From Psychrobacter alimentarius (GTDB lineage Bacteria; Pseudomonadota; Gammaproteobacteria; Pseudomonadales; Moraxellaceae), in contig NZ_CP014945.1 of NCBI RefSeq assembly GCF_001606025.1, forward strand, positions 868,001 to 932,000: a stretch of 64,000 bases of DNA, in the 5' to 3' direction. This document shows, one piece after another, positions 39,413 through 48,117 of the stretch (position 1 is the stretch's first letter; the number at the start of each line of letters is the position of its first letter). Below the pieces are notes generated by a model. That model saw only the letters and a program-made list of their open reading frames with translations, was not told the DNA's origin and did not search any database. The position numbers and the translations under genes were made by a program.

Positions 39413-40150
39413 TCAATTGGCACGAGACATCTCATCTAATGCTAAGTTGACAGCCAATACGTTCACGCGCGGCTCACCCAGCCAATAAAGCTGACGACCT
39501 TCTGTATGAGCATCAATCACTTTTTGTACTTGCTCGCTACTGATGCCTCGTATACGTGCCACTCTATTCACTTGCCACTCGGCAGCGGCAGGGGAGATAT
39601 GTGGATCTAATCCACTACCTGACATGGTGACCAAGTCAAGAGGAATGGGCGTGGTGTTTTGTGGATCGGCTGCTTTAAGTTTTTGTACTTGCGTCTCTAC
39701 ATTGGTGACCAATTCAGGATTCAGTGGACCTAAGTTACTGCCCGATGATTGCGCCGCATCGTAGCCATCTCCAGCGGCTGATGGGCGAGTCCATAGGTAT
39801 TCTGGTTGATCAAATGTCTGGCCAATGAGCGTAGAGCCAACCAAGCTGCCGTTTTGCTCTATCATGCTACCGTTGGCTTTGTTCGGCATTGTTACTTGCG
39901 CGACGCCTGTCATTAATAAGGGATAGCATAAACCTAAAGTGATGGCTAAGACGATAAATAATGACAACGCGGGTTTGAGCATGGGCATGCGAGTGGCCGT
40001 CTGATCAAGTTTTGGGCTTTCGTTGTCCTTACCATTGTCATTATCGTTGTGATTATCATCAATATGTGAGTGTTCAGCGTTCATAGGAGAAGCAGGTTGC
40101 GTCGCGTTACTAGAAGGTAGGGAGTGGTTAGATTGCATAGTCGTTATCAT
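39413..40150 (-). CDS. kdpC: Potassium-transporting ATPase subunit KdpC, with N-terminal extension
   Basis: KdpC is the single-span accessory subunit of the K+ P-type ATPase. The C-terminal ~185 residues match the family (LLMTGVAQ, IGQTFDQPEYLWTRPSAAG, SGSNLGPLNPEL, SGSGLDPHISPAAAEWQ, RVNVLAVNLALDE). Ahead of the transmembrane helix there are about 57 extra residues rich in Asn, Asp, His and Ser, making the protein 245 residues against ~190 usually. An internal ATG (40138) would remove only four of them. It starts 11 bp after kdpB. Confidence 0.95.
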   Translation of the reverse strand: MITTMQSNHSLPSSNATQPASPMNAEHSHIDDNHNDNDNGKDNESPKLDQTATRMPMLKPALSLFIVLAITLGLCYPLLMTGVAQVTMPNKANGSMIEQNGSLVGSTLIGQTFDQPEYLWTRPSAAGDGYDAAQSSGSNLGPLNPELVTNVETQVQKLKAADPQNTTPIPLDLVTMSGSGLDPHISPAAAEWQVNRVARIRGISSEQVQKVIDAHTEGRQLYWLGEPRVNVLAVNLALDEMSRAN

Positions 40151-40161
40151 CCGTATTGTGG

Positions 40162-42300
40162 TTATACCAAGTGCAGTGCGTTAATAATAAGATCAATCAG
40201 TTTGATGCCGACGAAGGGTAAAAGCAGTCCGCCCAAGCCGTATATCATTAAGTTACGACGTAATAGATTGATGGCAGAATCAGGTCTATAAGTGACGCCA
40301 CGCAGCGCTAAGGGAATAAGAAACACAATAATTAACGCATTAAAAATAATGGCGGACAGAATGGCGCTTTTGGGACTGCCCAAGTGCATAATGTCGAGCA
40401 CACCAAGCGCTGGGTAGGTACTGGCAAAGGCGGCTGGGATAATCGCAAAATACTTGGCGATATCGTTTGCAAGGCTGAACGTCGTCAAGGCACCGCGAGT
40501 CATCAGCATCTGCTTACCCGTTTGTACCACTTCAATGAGCTTGGTCGGATTTGAGTCCAAATCAACCATATTGGCCGCTTCTTTGGCGGCTTGAGTCCCG
40601 CTATTCATAGCGACCGCTACATCAGCTTGAGCCAGAGCAGGTGCGTCGTTGGTACCATCGCCAGTCATAGCGACCAGTTTGCCTTGACGTTGATAACTGC
40701 GTATTCTCTCCAGTTTTTGTTCTGGCGTGGCTTCCGCCATAAAGTCATCCACGCCTGCTTCGGCCGCAATAGCGGCAGCGGTTAGGGGGTTGTCACCAGT
40801 GATCATAACGGTGGTAATGCCCATCTTACGCAGTTCGGCAAAACGCTCTTTTATGCCCGATTTGACGACGTCTTTTAGTTCTATGATGCCAAGTATTTGT
40901 CCGCTGTCGGCCACAAGCAGTGGTGTACTACCGCGGCGAGCGACTTCTGCGACTTGTTGATCTAGATTGTTGGGAAGTTTGCCACCTTGAGATTCAATCC
41001 ACTTTATGATTGCATCAAAAGCGCCTTTACGAATACGGCGACCATCAATATCTGTGCCACTCATACGCGTTTGTGCGGTAAATTCAATCGTGTCAAACGA
41101 ACGCGCTTTCCATACCTCATCGTCGATATCAAAACGACTTTGCGCAAGTTTGACGATACTTCGACCTTCTGGTGTCTCATCGGTTAAAGAGCTGATGAGA
41201 GCCACCTCGGCAAGCTGGCTTTCTGTTACGCCTTGGGCAGGAACAAATAACGCCGCTTGGCGATTGCCATAAGTAATGGTGCCCGTTTTGTCGAGTAGTA
41301 AGACGTCAACATCACCTGCTGCTTCTACCGCGCGTCCAGAAGTTGCGATGACGTTGGCTTGCATCATGCGGCTCATACCGGCAACGCCAATGGCTGATAA
41401 TAAACCGCCAATGGTGGTCGGTATCAAACAGACCAATAATGCGACCAAAACTACGATAGATATCGGCTCGCCAGTGCCTGAAGACAGTACGGCAAATTGC
41501 GAAAAAGGCAATAACGTAACACACACCATCAAAAATATCAGGGTCAGTGCGACTAATAAAATGGTCAAGGCGATCTCATTGGGGGTCTTGGTACGTTTTG
41601 CACCTTCTACCAACGAAATCATACGATCCAAAAACCCTTGTCCCGGGGCTTGCGTGATACGAATCATTAGCCAATCGGACAATACCTTGGTGCCGCCCGT
41701 CACTGCATTAAAATCACCACCACTTTCACGAATGACAGGGGCTGACTCACCAGTAATCGCTGACTCATCTACTGAGGCTAGGCCTTCTATGACCTCGCCA
41801 TCAGCAGGAATGATTTCGCCTGCATTGACTAACACGATGTCATCTTGATTTAGCGCTGTGGCTTGAATCATCAATGGGTCTGAGTGTCTATCAGCATTCG
41901 TCAGTTTGCGAGCTTGCACATCTTGGCGTGCTTGTTTGAGACTGGCGGCTTGCGCTTTGCTGCGACCCTCTGCCAATGCCTCAGCGAAGTTTGCAAACAA
42001 CAGCGTGAACCACAGCCAAAAAGTAATGGCTAGCGTAAAACCAACGCCTGATTGGGGTTGAGTCAGCATGGTGATGGCTAAAATGCTGGTCAGCAATGAG
42101 CCGATATAAACCACGAACATCACGGGATTGCGCCATTGGACTCTTGGATCAAGTTTAAGTAACGCGGCTTTTAACGCTGGCTTGATCAAGGCAGGATCAA
42201 GTAGTCCTTGCGCAGGTTTTTTGGGCGAGCCTGACTGATTGGGATCTTGTTGTGACTGCAAATTGGTGGACTGCTCGTTAGGATCTGATATAACCTTCAT
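40162..42300 (-). CDS. kdpB: Potassium-transporting ATPase ATP-binding subunit KdpB
   Basis: KdpB is the P-type ATPase subunit energising K+ uptake. The ATG at 42300 has a GAGGAA site 8 nt upstream and is preferred to the in-frame GTG at 42315; the product is 712 residues. It has the TGES actuator loop (183-186, whose serine is the inhibitory phosphorylation site in E. coli), the phosphorylated aspartate D337 in [11 protein letters not shown], and [17 protein letters not shown]. The first ~35 residues are a Gln/Ser/Pro-rich extension. Confidence 0.97.
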   Translation of the reverse strand: MKVISDPNEQSTNLQSQQDPNQSGSPKKPAQGLLDPALIKPALKAALLKLDPRVQWRNPVMFVVYIGSLLTSILAITMLTQPQSGVGFTLAITFWLWFTLLFANFAEALAEGRSKAQAASLKQARQDVQARKLTNADRHSDPLMIQATALNQDDIVLVNAGEIIPADGEVIEGLASVDESAITGESAPVIRESGGDFNAVTGGTKVLSDWLMIRITQAPGQGFLDRMISLVEGAKRTKTPNEIALTILLVALTLIFLMVCVTLLPFSQFAVLSSGTGEPISIVVLVALLVCLIPTTIGGLLSAIGVAGMSRMMQANVIATSGRAVEAAGDVDVLLLDKTGTITYGNRQAALFVPAQGVTESQLAEVALISSLTDETPEGRSIVKLAQSRFDIDDEVWKARSFDTIEFTAQTRMSGTDIDGRRIRKGAFDAIIKWIESQGGKLPNNLDQQVAEVARRGSTPLLVADSGQILGIIELKDVVKSGIKERFAELRKMGITTVMITGDNPLTAAAIAAEAGVDDFMAEATPEQKLERIRSYQRQGKLVAMTGDGTNDAPALAQADVAVAMNSGTQAAKEAANMVDLDSNPTKLIEVVQTGKQMLMTRGALTTFSLANDIAKYFAIIPAAFASTYPALGVLDIMHLGSPKSAILSAIIFNALIIVFLIPLALRGVTYRPDSAINLLRRNLMIYGLGGLLLPFVGIKLIDLIINALHLV

Positions 42301-42403
42301 GTTGGTATTCCTCACATAATCATAAAAATGGGGCGATTCACTGCTAGGTATAGAGTCAATCTATGATGAATAAGATGACTCGATGCTGGCCGATATAAAG
42401 CGG

Positions 42404-44116
42404 CTAGCCGCCCAGCATCCAAATCTGCTCTATGATGGGCCCAAGTGCTAAAGCAGGGACAAAGGTTAAGGCGCCAATCATAAGGACAGTGCCGACCAAA
42501 AGCCCGACAAACAAAGGCGTGGTGGTGGGTAGGGTCCCGCTATTGACTTCGAGTCTAGGCTTTTGCACCAACGATCCTGCCAGAGCCAATACAGGAATAA
42601 TCACACCAAAGCGTCCAACCAACATAGAAAGACCAAGCATAAAGTTATAAAACAGGGAGTTCGCGCCCAAGCCTGCAAACGCGGAACCATTGTTGTTGGC
42701 AGCCGAACTAAAGGCATAGAGCACTTCACTAAAACCATGAGCACTTGGATTAAAAATACCTGCTTGACCAGAAGGCGTCATCACACTAATCGCAGTGCCG
42801 AGCAACACCATAAGAGGCGCGGCCAATAGGGCCAATACCACCATTTTCATCTCAAAAGGTTCGATTTTTTTGCCAAGATATTCAGGCGTACGGCCAATCA
42901 TAAGGCCTGAAACAAACACAGCTAAAATAGCAAAGAGCAACATACCGTAAAGGCCTGCGCCCACACCACCAAACACCACTTCACCCAATTGCATCTGTAG
43001 CATGGTGCTAAGACCACCGAGGGGCGTGAAGGAATCATGCATTGCATTTACTGCGCCGCATGATGCCGCCGTCGTGATAGTGGCAAACAGCGACGAAGCC
43101 ACAATACCAAAGCGTATTTCTTTCCCTTCCATGTTGCCGCTCACGCTGGCATCGGTCAGTCCTTGAACTTGCGCTGCCAGCCAAGGATTGCCAGCAAGCT
43201 CACTACTTACCGTCAATGAATACATGCCCACGAACAGGACCGTCATCGCGCCCAAAATAGCCAAGCCTTGTTTTAGGTTGCCACTAAGTTTGCCAAGACA
43301 AAAACAAAGCGCGGTTGGAATCAAAAAGATGGCCAACATTTGAATAAAGTTAGAAAGAGGCGTGGGGTTCTCAAACGGGTGAGCGGAATTGGTATTAAAG
43401 AATCCGCCACCATTGGTGCCTAGCATTTTGATGGCTTCTTGTGAGGCCACAGGACCCAAAGCGATGGTCTGCGTGTCGCCTTGTAAGGTTTGTACATCCA
43501 TATACGTCGATAGCGTTTGGATAACTCCTTGACTCATCAATAGTACAGCGATGATCGCAGCAATGGGCAGTAGGATATAAATATTACATCGCCATAAATC
43601 TATCCACGCATTGCCTAGATGAGCGCTTTGCTTGAGTACCAAACCCCGCATCAACGCAAAAGCCACCACGATACCGGTGGCAGCAGATAAGAAGTTTTGT
43701 AGAGATAAGCCCATCATTTGCGTCAGGTAGCTCATGCTACTCTCGCCGCCATAGGCTTGCCAGTTGGTATTGGTCATGAAACTGATGGCGGTATTCATCG
43801 CCAAGTCCCACGTAACACCTGTCATGTTTGCTGGATTGAGTGGTAAGCGCCCTTGCGCCAACTGCAAAAAGAACAACGCCAAAAACCCAATAAAGTTAAA
43901 TAGGACAATGGCTAACGCATATTGCTTCCAATTCATACCAAAAGCACGATTGCCCTTGCTGTCTTGACCGATCATACCAAGCACACTAAAGAGGCGTGAC
44001 TCAAGGGCAGAGACAGGTGCTTGCATGCGCTGAAGCATGTAGCCTGATAGGAAGTATCCCAAAACAAACAGAATAAGCAGGTATATAACCAGCTGTGATA
44101 ATGCATACATGGTCAT
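42404..44116 (-). CDS. kdpA: Potassium-transporting ATPase K+-binding subunit KdpA
   Basis: KdpA is the channel-like K+-selective subunit. The 570-residue protein has about ten transmembrane helices and the selectivity loops of the superfamily of K+ transporters, including [21 protein letters not shown] and [12 protein letters not shown]. Its ATG overlaps the kdpF stop by one base (TGATG). A 103-bp gap separates it from kdpB. Confidence 0.97.
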   Translation of the reverse strand: MTMYALSQLVIYLLILFVLGYFLSGYMLQRMQAPVSALESRLFSVLGMIGQDSKGNRAFGMNWKQYALAIVLFNFIGFLALFFLQLAQGRLPLNPANMTGVTWDLAMNTAISFMTNTNWQAYGGESSMSYLTQMMGLSLQNFLSAATGIVVAFALMRGLVLKQSAHLGNAWIDLWRCNIYILLPIAAIIAVLLMSQGVIQTLSTYMDVQTLQGDTQTIALGPVASQEAIKMLGTNGGGFFNTNSAHPFENPTPLSNFIQMLAIFLIPTALCFCLGKLSGNLKQGLAILGAMTVLFVGMYSLTVSSELAGNPWLAAQVQGLTDASVSGNMEGKEIRFGIVASSLFATITTAASCGAVNAMHDSFTPLGGLSTMLQMQLGEVVFGGVGAGLYGMLLFAILAVFVSGLMIGRTPEYLGKKIEPFEMKMVVLALLAAPLMVLLGTAISVMTPSGQAGIFNPSAHGFSEVLYAFSSAANNNGSAFAGLGANSLFYNFMLGLSMLVGRFGVIIPVLALAGSLVQKPRLEVNSGTLPTTTPLFVGLLVGTVLMIGALTFVPALALGPIIEQIWMLGG

Positions 44117-44196
44117 CAGAAGGTCTCCGGCTTAATCAGGACATATAACAAATAGAGGAATAAGCCGAAGGCAAGAAATCCTGCAAAAACATCCAT
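44116..44196 (-). CDS. kdpF: KdpF small membrane subunit
   Basis: This 26-codon gene was found by reading upstream of kdpA. It encodes a single hydrophobic helix starting [12 protein letters not shown] and ending LIKPETF, similar in length and pattern to E. coli KdpF (29 residues, also ending in E-A-F). GGAG lies 6 nt upstream of the ATG and the stop overlaps the kdpA start (TGATG). KdpF stabilises the KdpABC complex and probably stands in for a lipid at the KdpA surface. Position, overlap and composition make the call firm despite its size. Confidence 0.92.
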   Translation of the reverse strand: MDVFAGFLAFGLFLYLLYVLIKPETF

Positions 44197-44350
44197 AACA
44201 CGCTCCAAAAGTAATAATGAAGATCGGCTATGAGTCGTTGGTCAGCAGTAAAGATAGGGTATAAATGGAGGGCTTAGCATGACCTTCACTGGTAGGAGGT
44301 GTCGATCATCGCTTGGTTGTATCTTGCTCTCTATCACTGACAACGCATTC

Positions 44351-44380
44351 ATTGACTGATCGTTCATTGACTAATCGTTT
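44351..44380. repeat. Two-copy 15-bp tandem repeat in the kdpF leader
   Basis: ATTGACTGATCGTTC (44351-44365) and ATTGACTAATCGTTT (44366-44380) are adjacent direct repeats identical at 13 of 15 positions. They lie near the predicted transcription start of kdpF, and no function is known. Confidence 0.6.
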
Positions 44381-44392
44381 ATTAATGGAAAC

Positions 44393-44398
44393 AGTATG
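44393..44398 (-). promoter_or_regulatory. Candidate kdpF extended -10
   Basis: On the minus strand CATACT, preceded by TGG, gives an extended -10 with no good -35, as expected for an activator-dependent promoter. Transcription would start near 44386, placing the KdpE box at about -71 to -48. Confidence 0.45.
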
Positions 44399-44402
44399 CC
44401 AA

Positions 44403-44457
44403 GCGAGGTATAAAAGTGTTGTCAAGATAACAAGGCGAGGTATAAAGAAAGTATAAA
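44403..44457 (-). promoter_or_regulatory. KdpE operator region (24-bp box plus second half-repeat)
   Basis: Minus-strand 44457-44434 reads TTTATACTTTCT followed by TTATACCTCGCC. It matches the E. coli KdpE box, as I recall it, at 21 of 24 positions. A second TTTATACCTCGC occurs at 44414-44403, so the repeat starts are 32 bp apart (three helical turns). The box begins 12 bp after the pap2 stop codon. Confidence 0.8.
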
Positions 44458-44469
44458 GATGAAGAAGGG

Positions 44470-45246
44470 TTATCGTTTTTGAGTATCTGCTAGGGTAGGT
44501 TTGGTCGGGTGAAATTGGCTATTTTTATTTTCATCAAAACGCTTAAAAAAAATATGTTCCAATGCGCAAGCAATGGTCAATGATAGCAACATTGATACCA
44601 AGGTATGACTAAAAAAATGATCACCGAAGAGCATTTTATATAGTCCCATCGTCCATCCCAAAGCGGTCACTGCTTCAAAAATTTTATAGCGATACTTGCG
44701 CCATGTGGGGAGGAACGCTAAGCCATATAAGGAAAATCCTGCGCTGGCATGTGCAGCTGGAAAGCATTTGGCTGGCGTCTTCGCCACGATGCTTTGCCAA
44801 AGATCAAGATAAGGCATATCACTACCAAATAGCATCAAATGGTTGGGGCAGCTGACGTGAGTGACGCTTTTGAGGGTAGCAATAGTCGTAGGGACGATTA
44901 TGATAACAATTAGCAAGTAGCTTATCTCACGGACAGCTAAAGGCAAAATATATTTGCTGCGTTTTGAATGATTTAATGAAAAGTCAGCATTCAAAGGCGT
45001 TCTGTATTTAATCGCTAAAACGATCATCAAGTAAGTCGCAAATAAAATTAATAGCGCTTTGGGAGCATCATAAAATATGAGTGCATAAGGTTGTGCGCCT
45101 TTCTCCAAAAGCCATTGACCGTTTAGGTAAAAAAGCTTACTGATAAGTAGGTCTATTTGACTGTGCTCCAATGCTACTGTCGCAATAATGGTTGAGCACA
45201 GGAGTTTGAGCCAAGTCCAGTCAGTCACATGATGGTTGGTATTCAT
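44470..45246 (-). CDS. PAP2-family membrane phosphatase
   Basis: The 258-residue integral membrane protein has about six helices and the PAP2 active-site blocks: KSVTHVSCP (variant of K-x6-R-P), FPAAHASAGF (variant of PSGH) and GDHFFSHTLVS (variant of SR-x5-H-x3-D). The family removes phosphate from lipid phosphates such as undecaprenyl diphosphate, phosphatidic acid or lipid A. It is 47 bp downstream of dgkA and the last gene of the eptA-colR-colS-dgkA-pap2 cluster. By context it may act on lipid A or recycle lipid products of phosphoethanolamine transfer. The same gene type follows mcr-1 in its mobile cassette. Confidence 0.88.
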   Translation of the reverse strand: MNTNHHVTDWTWLKLLCSTIIATVALEHSQIDLLISKLFYLNGQWLLEKGAQPYALIFYDAPKALLILFATYLMIVLAIKYRTPLNADFSLNHSKRSKYILPLAVREISYLLIVIIIVPTTIATLKSVTHVSCPNHLMLFGSDMPYLDLWQSIVAKTPAKCFPAAHASAGFSLYGLAFLPTWRKYRYKIFEAVTALGWTMGLYKMLFGDHFFSHTLVSMLLSLTIACALEHIFFKRFDENKNSQFHPTKPTLADTQKR

Positions 45247-45293
45247 TGAGGCATTCCATAAACGGCATTTATTTGTGAAGGTCTAAAAATGGT

Positions 45294-45767
45294 TCAACGT
45301 AAAAGGCTTGAAAGCGCCATCGTCCACAAAGAAAATAGAAGTAGCAAAGACAAAAACTGTGCTGCAGAACCCACATCTTTCGCTATTTTTGCCAATGGAT
45401 GTTTTGTCATTGAGGTATGGTCAACACACGCTTCGATGCCAGTATTTAGCAGCTCAACAATCAAAGATAAAAAAGAGGCAATAATCAGCAGCATTTTTAT
45501 ACTGATAGCAAAAGGCATGAATATCAGTGTCAATAATAAAATGAGGTTGAGCCAAAGGACTTGTCTAAACGCGGCCTCAAACTGATAAGCAGCTCGAAAC
45601 CCGTCTAGTGAATACCCCGCCGCTTTTATAATACGAGACATTCCTGTTTTACCTTTGGCTTGACTCGCAAAACTGTCAGCTGACAGTGAGTCTTTATGAG
45701 CAGCTGAGCGTAGAGGATCACCCTGATATGGTTTGGTTTTAAGCGTAATAGAATGGATTTTTTTCAT
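45294..45767 (-). CDS. dgkA: Diacylglycerol kinase DgkA
   Basis: DgkA phosphorylates the diacylglycerol released when phosphoethanolamine is taken from phosphatidylethanolamine. The C-terminal ~115 residues form the standard three-helix enzyme (GFRAAYQFEAAFRQ, IVELLNTGIEACVDH, AKDVGSAAQF). About 40 polar N-terminal residues are extra compared with the usual ~120-residue protein. A gap of 177 bp separates it from colS and holds a predicted ColR-type operator, so it probably has its own promoter in addition to read-through. Confidence 0.95.
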   Translation of the reverse strand: MKKIHSITLKTKPYQGDPLRSAAHKDSLSADSFASQAKGKTGMSRIIKAAGYSLDGFRAAYQFEAAFRQVLWLNLILLLTLIFMPFAISIKMLLIIASFLSLIVELLNTGIEACVDHTSMTKHPLAKIAKDVGSAAQFLSLLLLFSLWTMALSSLLR

Positions 45768-45842
45768 AGTGACTGCTTAATATCAAAGTAGGCAAGAGTT
45801 TCGAGCTATTTAAAAAGGCTCTAATGGGATTACCAGGCTTTG

Positions 45843-45876
45843 AGTATAAAACGGCGTGCATTAAGAAAGCGTTAAG
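45843..45876 (-). promoter_or_regulatory. Predicted response-regulator operator and promoter of dgkA-pap2
   Basis: On the minus strand CTTAAC-GCTTT-CTTAAT (45876-45860) is a direct repeat with 11-bp period. TATACT (45848-45843) lies 11 nt downstream and serves as a good -10. The same arrangement occurs ahead of eptA, which strongly suggests one regulator. Confidence 0.65.
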
Positions 45877-45944
45877 GCAGGAGGGATGACTGGAGCTGTA
45901 GGGTGGCATGGTAAGTGTTAAGACTTAGGGGTATTTGGCTTATC

Positions 45945-47303
45945 TTATGACAAGCGGCTATTGTAATAGATACTAAAGGTGCTACCGCCTGATGCATTGG
46001 TTTGATGGGTTAATTGCCAATCCATATGAGCCATAATACGTTGTACAATACTGAGCCCTAAACCCGATCCTTCAATCTTATAGCCTGCGCTATCGCTTGG
46101 TAATACATTGGTATGCAAAATTGTGTCAGTATTTTGTGGCTCTAAACGTTCAAATCTCTCATACAATAGCGGCATCATGTCCTCAGGAATCCCAAGACCC
46201 GTATCGGTGACGGTGATTTTTTCTGCGTCAATACGAACAGTGACTTCGCCTTCATCGGTATACTGAAACGCGTTTTTTATCAAATTGCCCAATGCCATTT
46301 TTAGTAGCTCAGGTCGGACATTGGCCACATAGTCTTTATCAGCCAGTACGGTGCATGTTACGGCTTTGTGGCGAAGCAAGTATGTTAAGCGGTTCACCTC
46401 GCTGATAGCCACGTTGTTGATAGACGTTGGCGGTGCGTCCAGCTTTTCAGGTGAGCGAGAAAGCAACAATAAAGCGGTGATAATCTCAGAGGTTTCTTTT
46501 GCAGTGTTACTGATGCGGTTGGCAAATTCGCTCAAACGCTCGTTATCTTGTAATTGTGATGCCAGCACTTCTGATGCGCCCATAATAATGGTTAAGGGCG
46601 TGCGTAATTCGTGACTAACATCTCCTGTAAAGAGTTGCTCACGTCTTAAGTATTGCTCAAGTTTATGGTTTTTTTCATCGACGGCTCGTGCCAAGACGCC
46701 AACTTCAGAGGGCAAATGCGTTAACTGAGTGAGATTTTGATGATCTGTTTCGACAGCATTTTTTAAGTCTAATAAAGGCTTGGTGATTTGCCTAGAGGAT
46801 AATTGAGAAAAAATAGCAGCGATGAGTAGGCTCAAAATGACAGCAACTCTTAACGCATTGGCAAAGATATCTTCTAACTGCTCAAAGATGGCCAAAACGG
46901 GGTAGTTGGCCATTACCATTTTTGTGTCTTCTAAGTAGGTTAAAATGTAGCTTTGGTTGTCTTGATGGTAGACAAAAAAATGCAGGTTGGTTGACGTTTT
47001 ACCTGTGTCAGTATTCACAGTGACAGGAATTTCTTGAACCGTTTCAGTAGCCTCGGCTTTTAAATGCGCTGGGGCATTATCGTAGTTGTAGATTTTAATA
47101 CCTGGATCAGCAATATAAATAGGCTGCTCACCTTGTTTTTCTTGACTGAGTTCTAATTGTTGCAGCAAGCGACCTTTGACCAGCTCTTGCTCCATTCTAA
47201 CCTCAGCATACATAAAAATACTGACGAAAGTGGCGCAAAGCAGTATGGCAAATAAAAAATACGACAGTCGAAACTTATTGGCAATGGAGTCGATACTGAA
47301 CAT
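45945..47303 (-). CDS. ColS/PmrB-like sensor histidine kinase
   Basis: The 452-residue kinase has two transmembrane helices (about 14-33 and 150-167) around a ~110-residue periplasmic sensor region. HAMP, HisKA with H231 (DVSHELRTPLT) and HATPase (NLIKNAFQYT, DTGLGIPE, GSGLGLSIV) domains follow. The sensor region includes an ExxE sequence (E84-E87) of the type that binds Fe3+/Zn2+ in PmrB and ColS; whether it does so here is inference. It is encoded after the response regulator, separated by 83 bp containing a heptamer repeat. Confidence 0.88.
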   Translation of the reverse strand: MFSIDSIANKFRLSYFLFAILLCATFVSIFMYAEVRMEQELVKGRLLQQLELSQEKQGEQPIYIADPGIKIYNYDNAPAHLKAEATETVQEIPVTVNTDTGKTSTNLHFFVYHQDNQSYILTYLEDTKMVMANYPVLAIFEQLEDIFANALRVAVILSLLIAAIFSQLSSRQITKPLLDLKNAVETDHQNLTQLTHLPSEVGVLARAVDEKNHKLEQYLRREQLFTGDVSHELRTPLTIIMGASEVLASQLQDNERLSEFANRISNTAKETSEIITALLLLSRSPEKLDAPPTSINNVAISEVNRLTYLLRHKAVTCTVLADKDYVANVRPELLKMALGNLIKNAFQYTDEGEVTVRIDAEKITVTDTGLGIPEDMMPLLYERFERLEPQNTDTILHTNVLPSDSAGYKIEGSGLGLSIVQRIMAHMDWQLTHQTNASGGSTFSIYYNSRLS

Positions 47304-47340
47304 GGTATTTACTTCATAGTGAGAGGTAGGAGATAAGATA

Positions 47341-47382
47341 GCTATTTGCTATTTGCTATTTGCTATTTGCTATTTGCTATTT
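47341..47382. repeat. Six tandem copies of heptamer GCTATTT
   Basis: Positions 47341-47382 are six perfect GCTATTT units (AAATAGC on the coding strand) in the 83-bp spacer between the regulator stop (47387) and the kinase start (47303). The tract is non-coding and could change length by slipped-strand mispairing. Confidence 0.97.
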
Positions 47383-47386
47383 TATT

Positions 47387-48073
47387 TTAAGCTTTATCTG
47401 GATCAATAAGCTGATAACCAACGCCCGACACGGTCATTACCATAGGTTTGGCAAATGGCTTATCGACTTGTGCTCGTACGCTGTGCACGTGGGTTCGTAG
47501 CGCATCACTACTAGGGATATCATCAGCCCATACCTTTTCTTCTAGCTCATTTTTACTGACCATCCTAGGCGATGCACTCATCAGTATCTGTAATATCTTA
47601 AATCCAGTGGGGGTCAATTTAAGCGATTTACCTTCGCGCACCACCGTATGCTCTTCAATATTTAAACACAATCCACCCACATTGAGACTTTGCTCACAGT
47701 GACTGTCTTGATGTCGGCGTATTAGAGCTTTAATACGCGACTCCAATTCAACTAAAGAGAAGGGTTTTACAAGATAATCGTCAGCGCCACTATCAAACCC
47801 TGCTACTTTATCCAAAATAGTATCACGCGCTGTCAGCATCAATACGGGGGTTTTATCGTGTAATTCTTCTCGAAGTTTTTTGCACAATTGCGTGCCGTTC
47901 ATACCAGGCAGCATCACGTCCAACAGTATGACATCGTAACGATTGTTCGAGGCCAGTGTCAGTCCACTATAACCGTTGTGAGCATTGTCTAACTCAAAAC
48001 CTTTTGGTTCAAAAAAAGCATAAATATTGGCTACGATATCGGGGTTATCTTCAATAACGAGTATCTTGTACAT
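47387..48073 (-). CDS. ColR-like OmpR-family response regulator
   Basis: From ATG 48073 (GAG 8 nt upstream) the 228-residue protein has a receiver domain with phospho-accepting D52 (ILLDVMLPG), K in LVKPF, and a winged-helix output domain. The C-terminal stretch SDALRTHVHSVR...DKPFAKP...GVGYQL is distinctly ColR-like rather than PmrA-like. In Pseudomonas ColR controls eptA, dgkA and pap2 homologues in response to metals, which agrees with the genes around it. It lies 44 bp after eptA. Confidence 0.9.
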   Translation of the reverse strand: MYKILVIEDNPDIVANIYAFFEPKGFELDNAHNGYSGLTLASNNRYDVILLDVMLPGMNGTQLCKKLREELHDKTPVLMLTARDTILDKVAGFDSGADDYLVKPFSLVELESRIKALIRRHQDSHCEQSLNVGGLCLNIEEHTVVREGKSLKLTPTGFKILQILMSASPRMVSKNELEEKVWADDIPSSDALRTHVHSVRAQVDKPFAKPMVMTVSGVGYQLIDPDKA

Positions 48074-48117
48074 AAATGTCTCGTGCATCAGTGTTAGCAA
48101 TGCGATGATAAAAAAGC

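Noticed and set aside
41276..41848. 190-codon ORF antisense to kdpB
   Set aside because: kdpB is fully conserved on the opposite strand; the antisense frame is open because of codon bias and contains no recognisable domain.
47341..47382. Heptamer tract considered as a CRISPR or iteron array
   Set aside because: Units are contiguous with no spacers and no replication gene is near; it is a simple tandem repeat.
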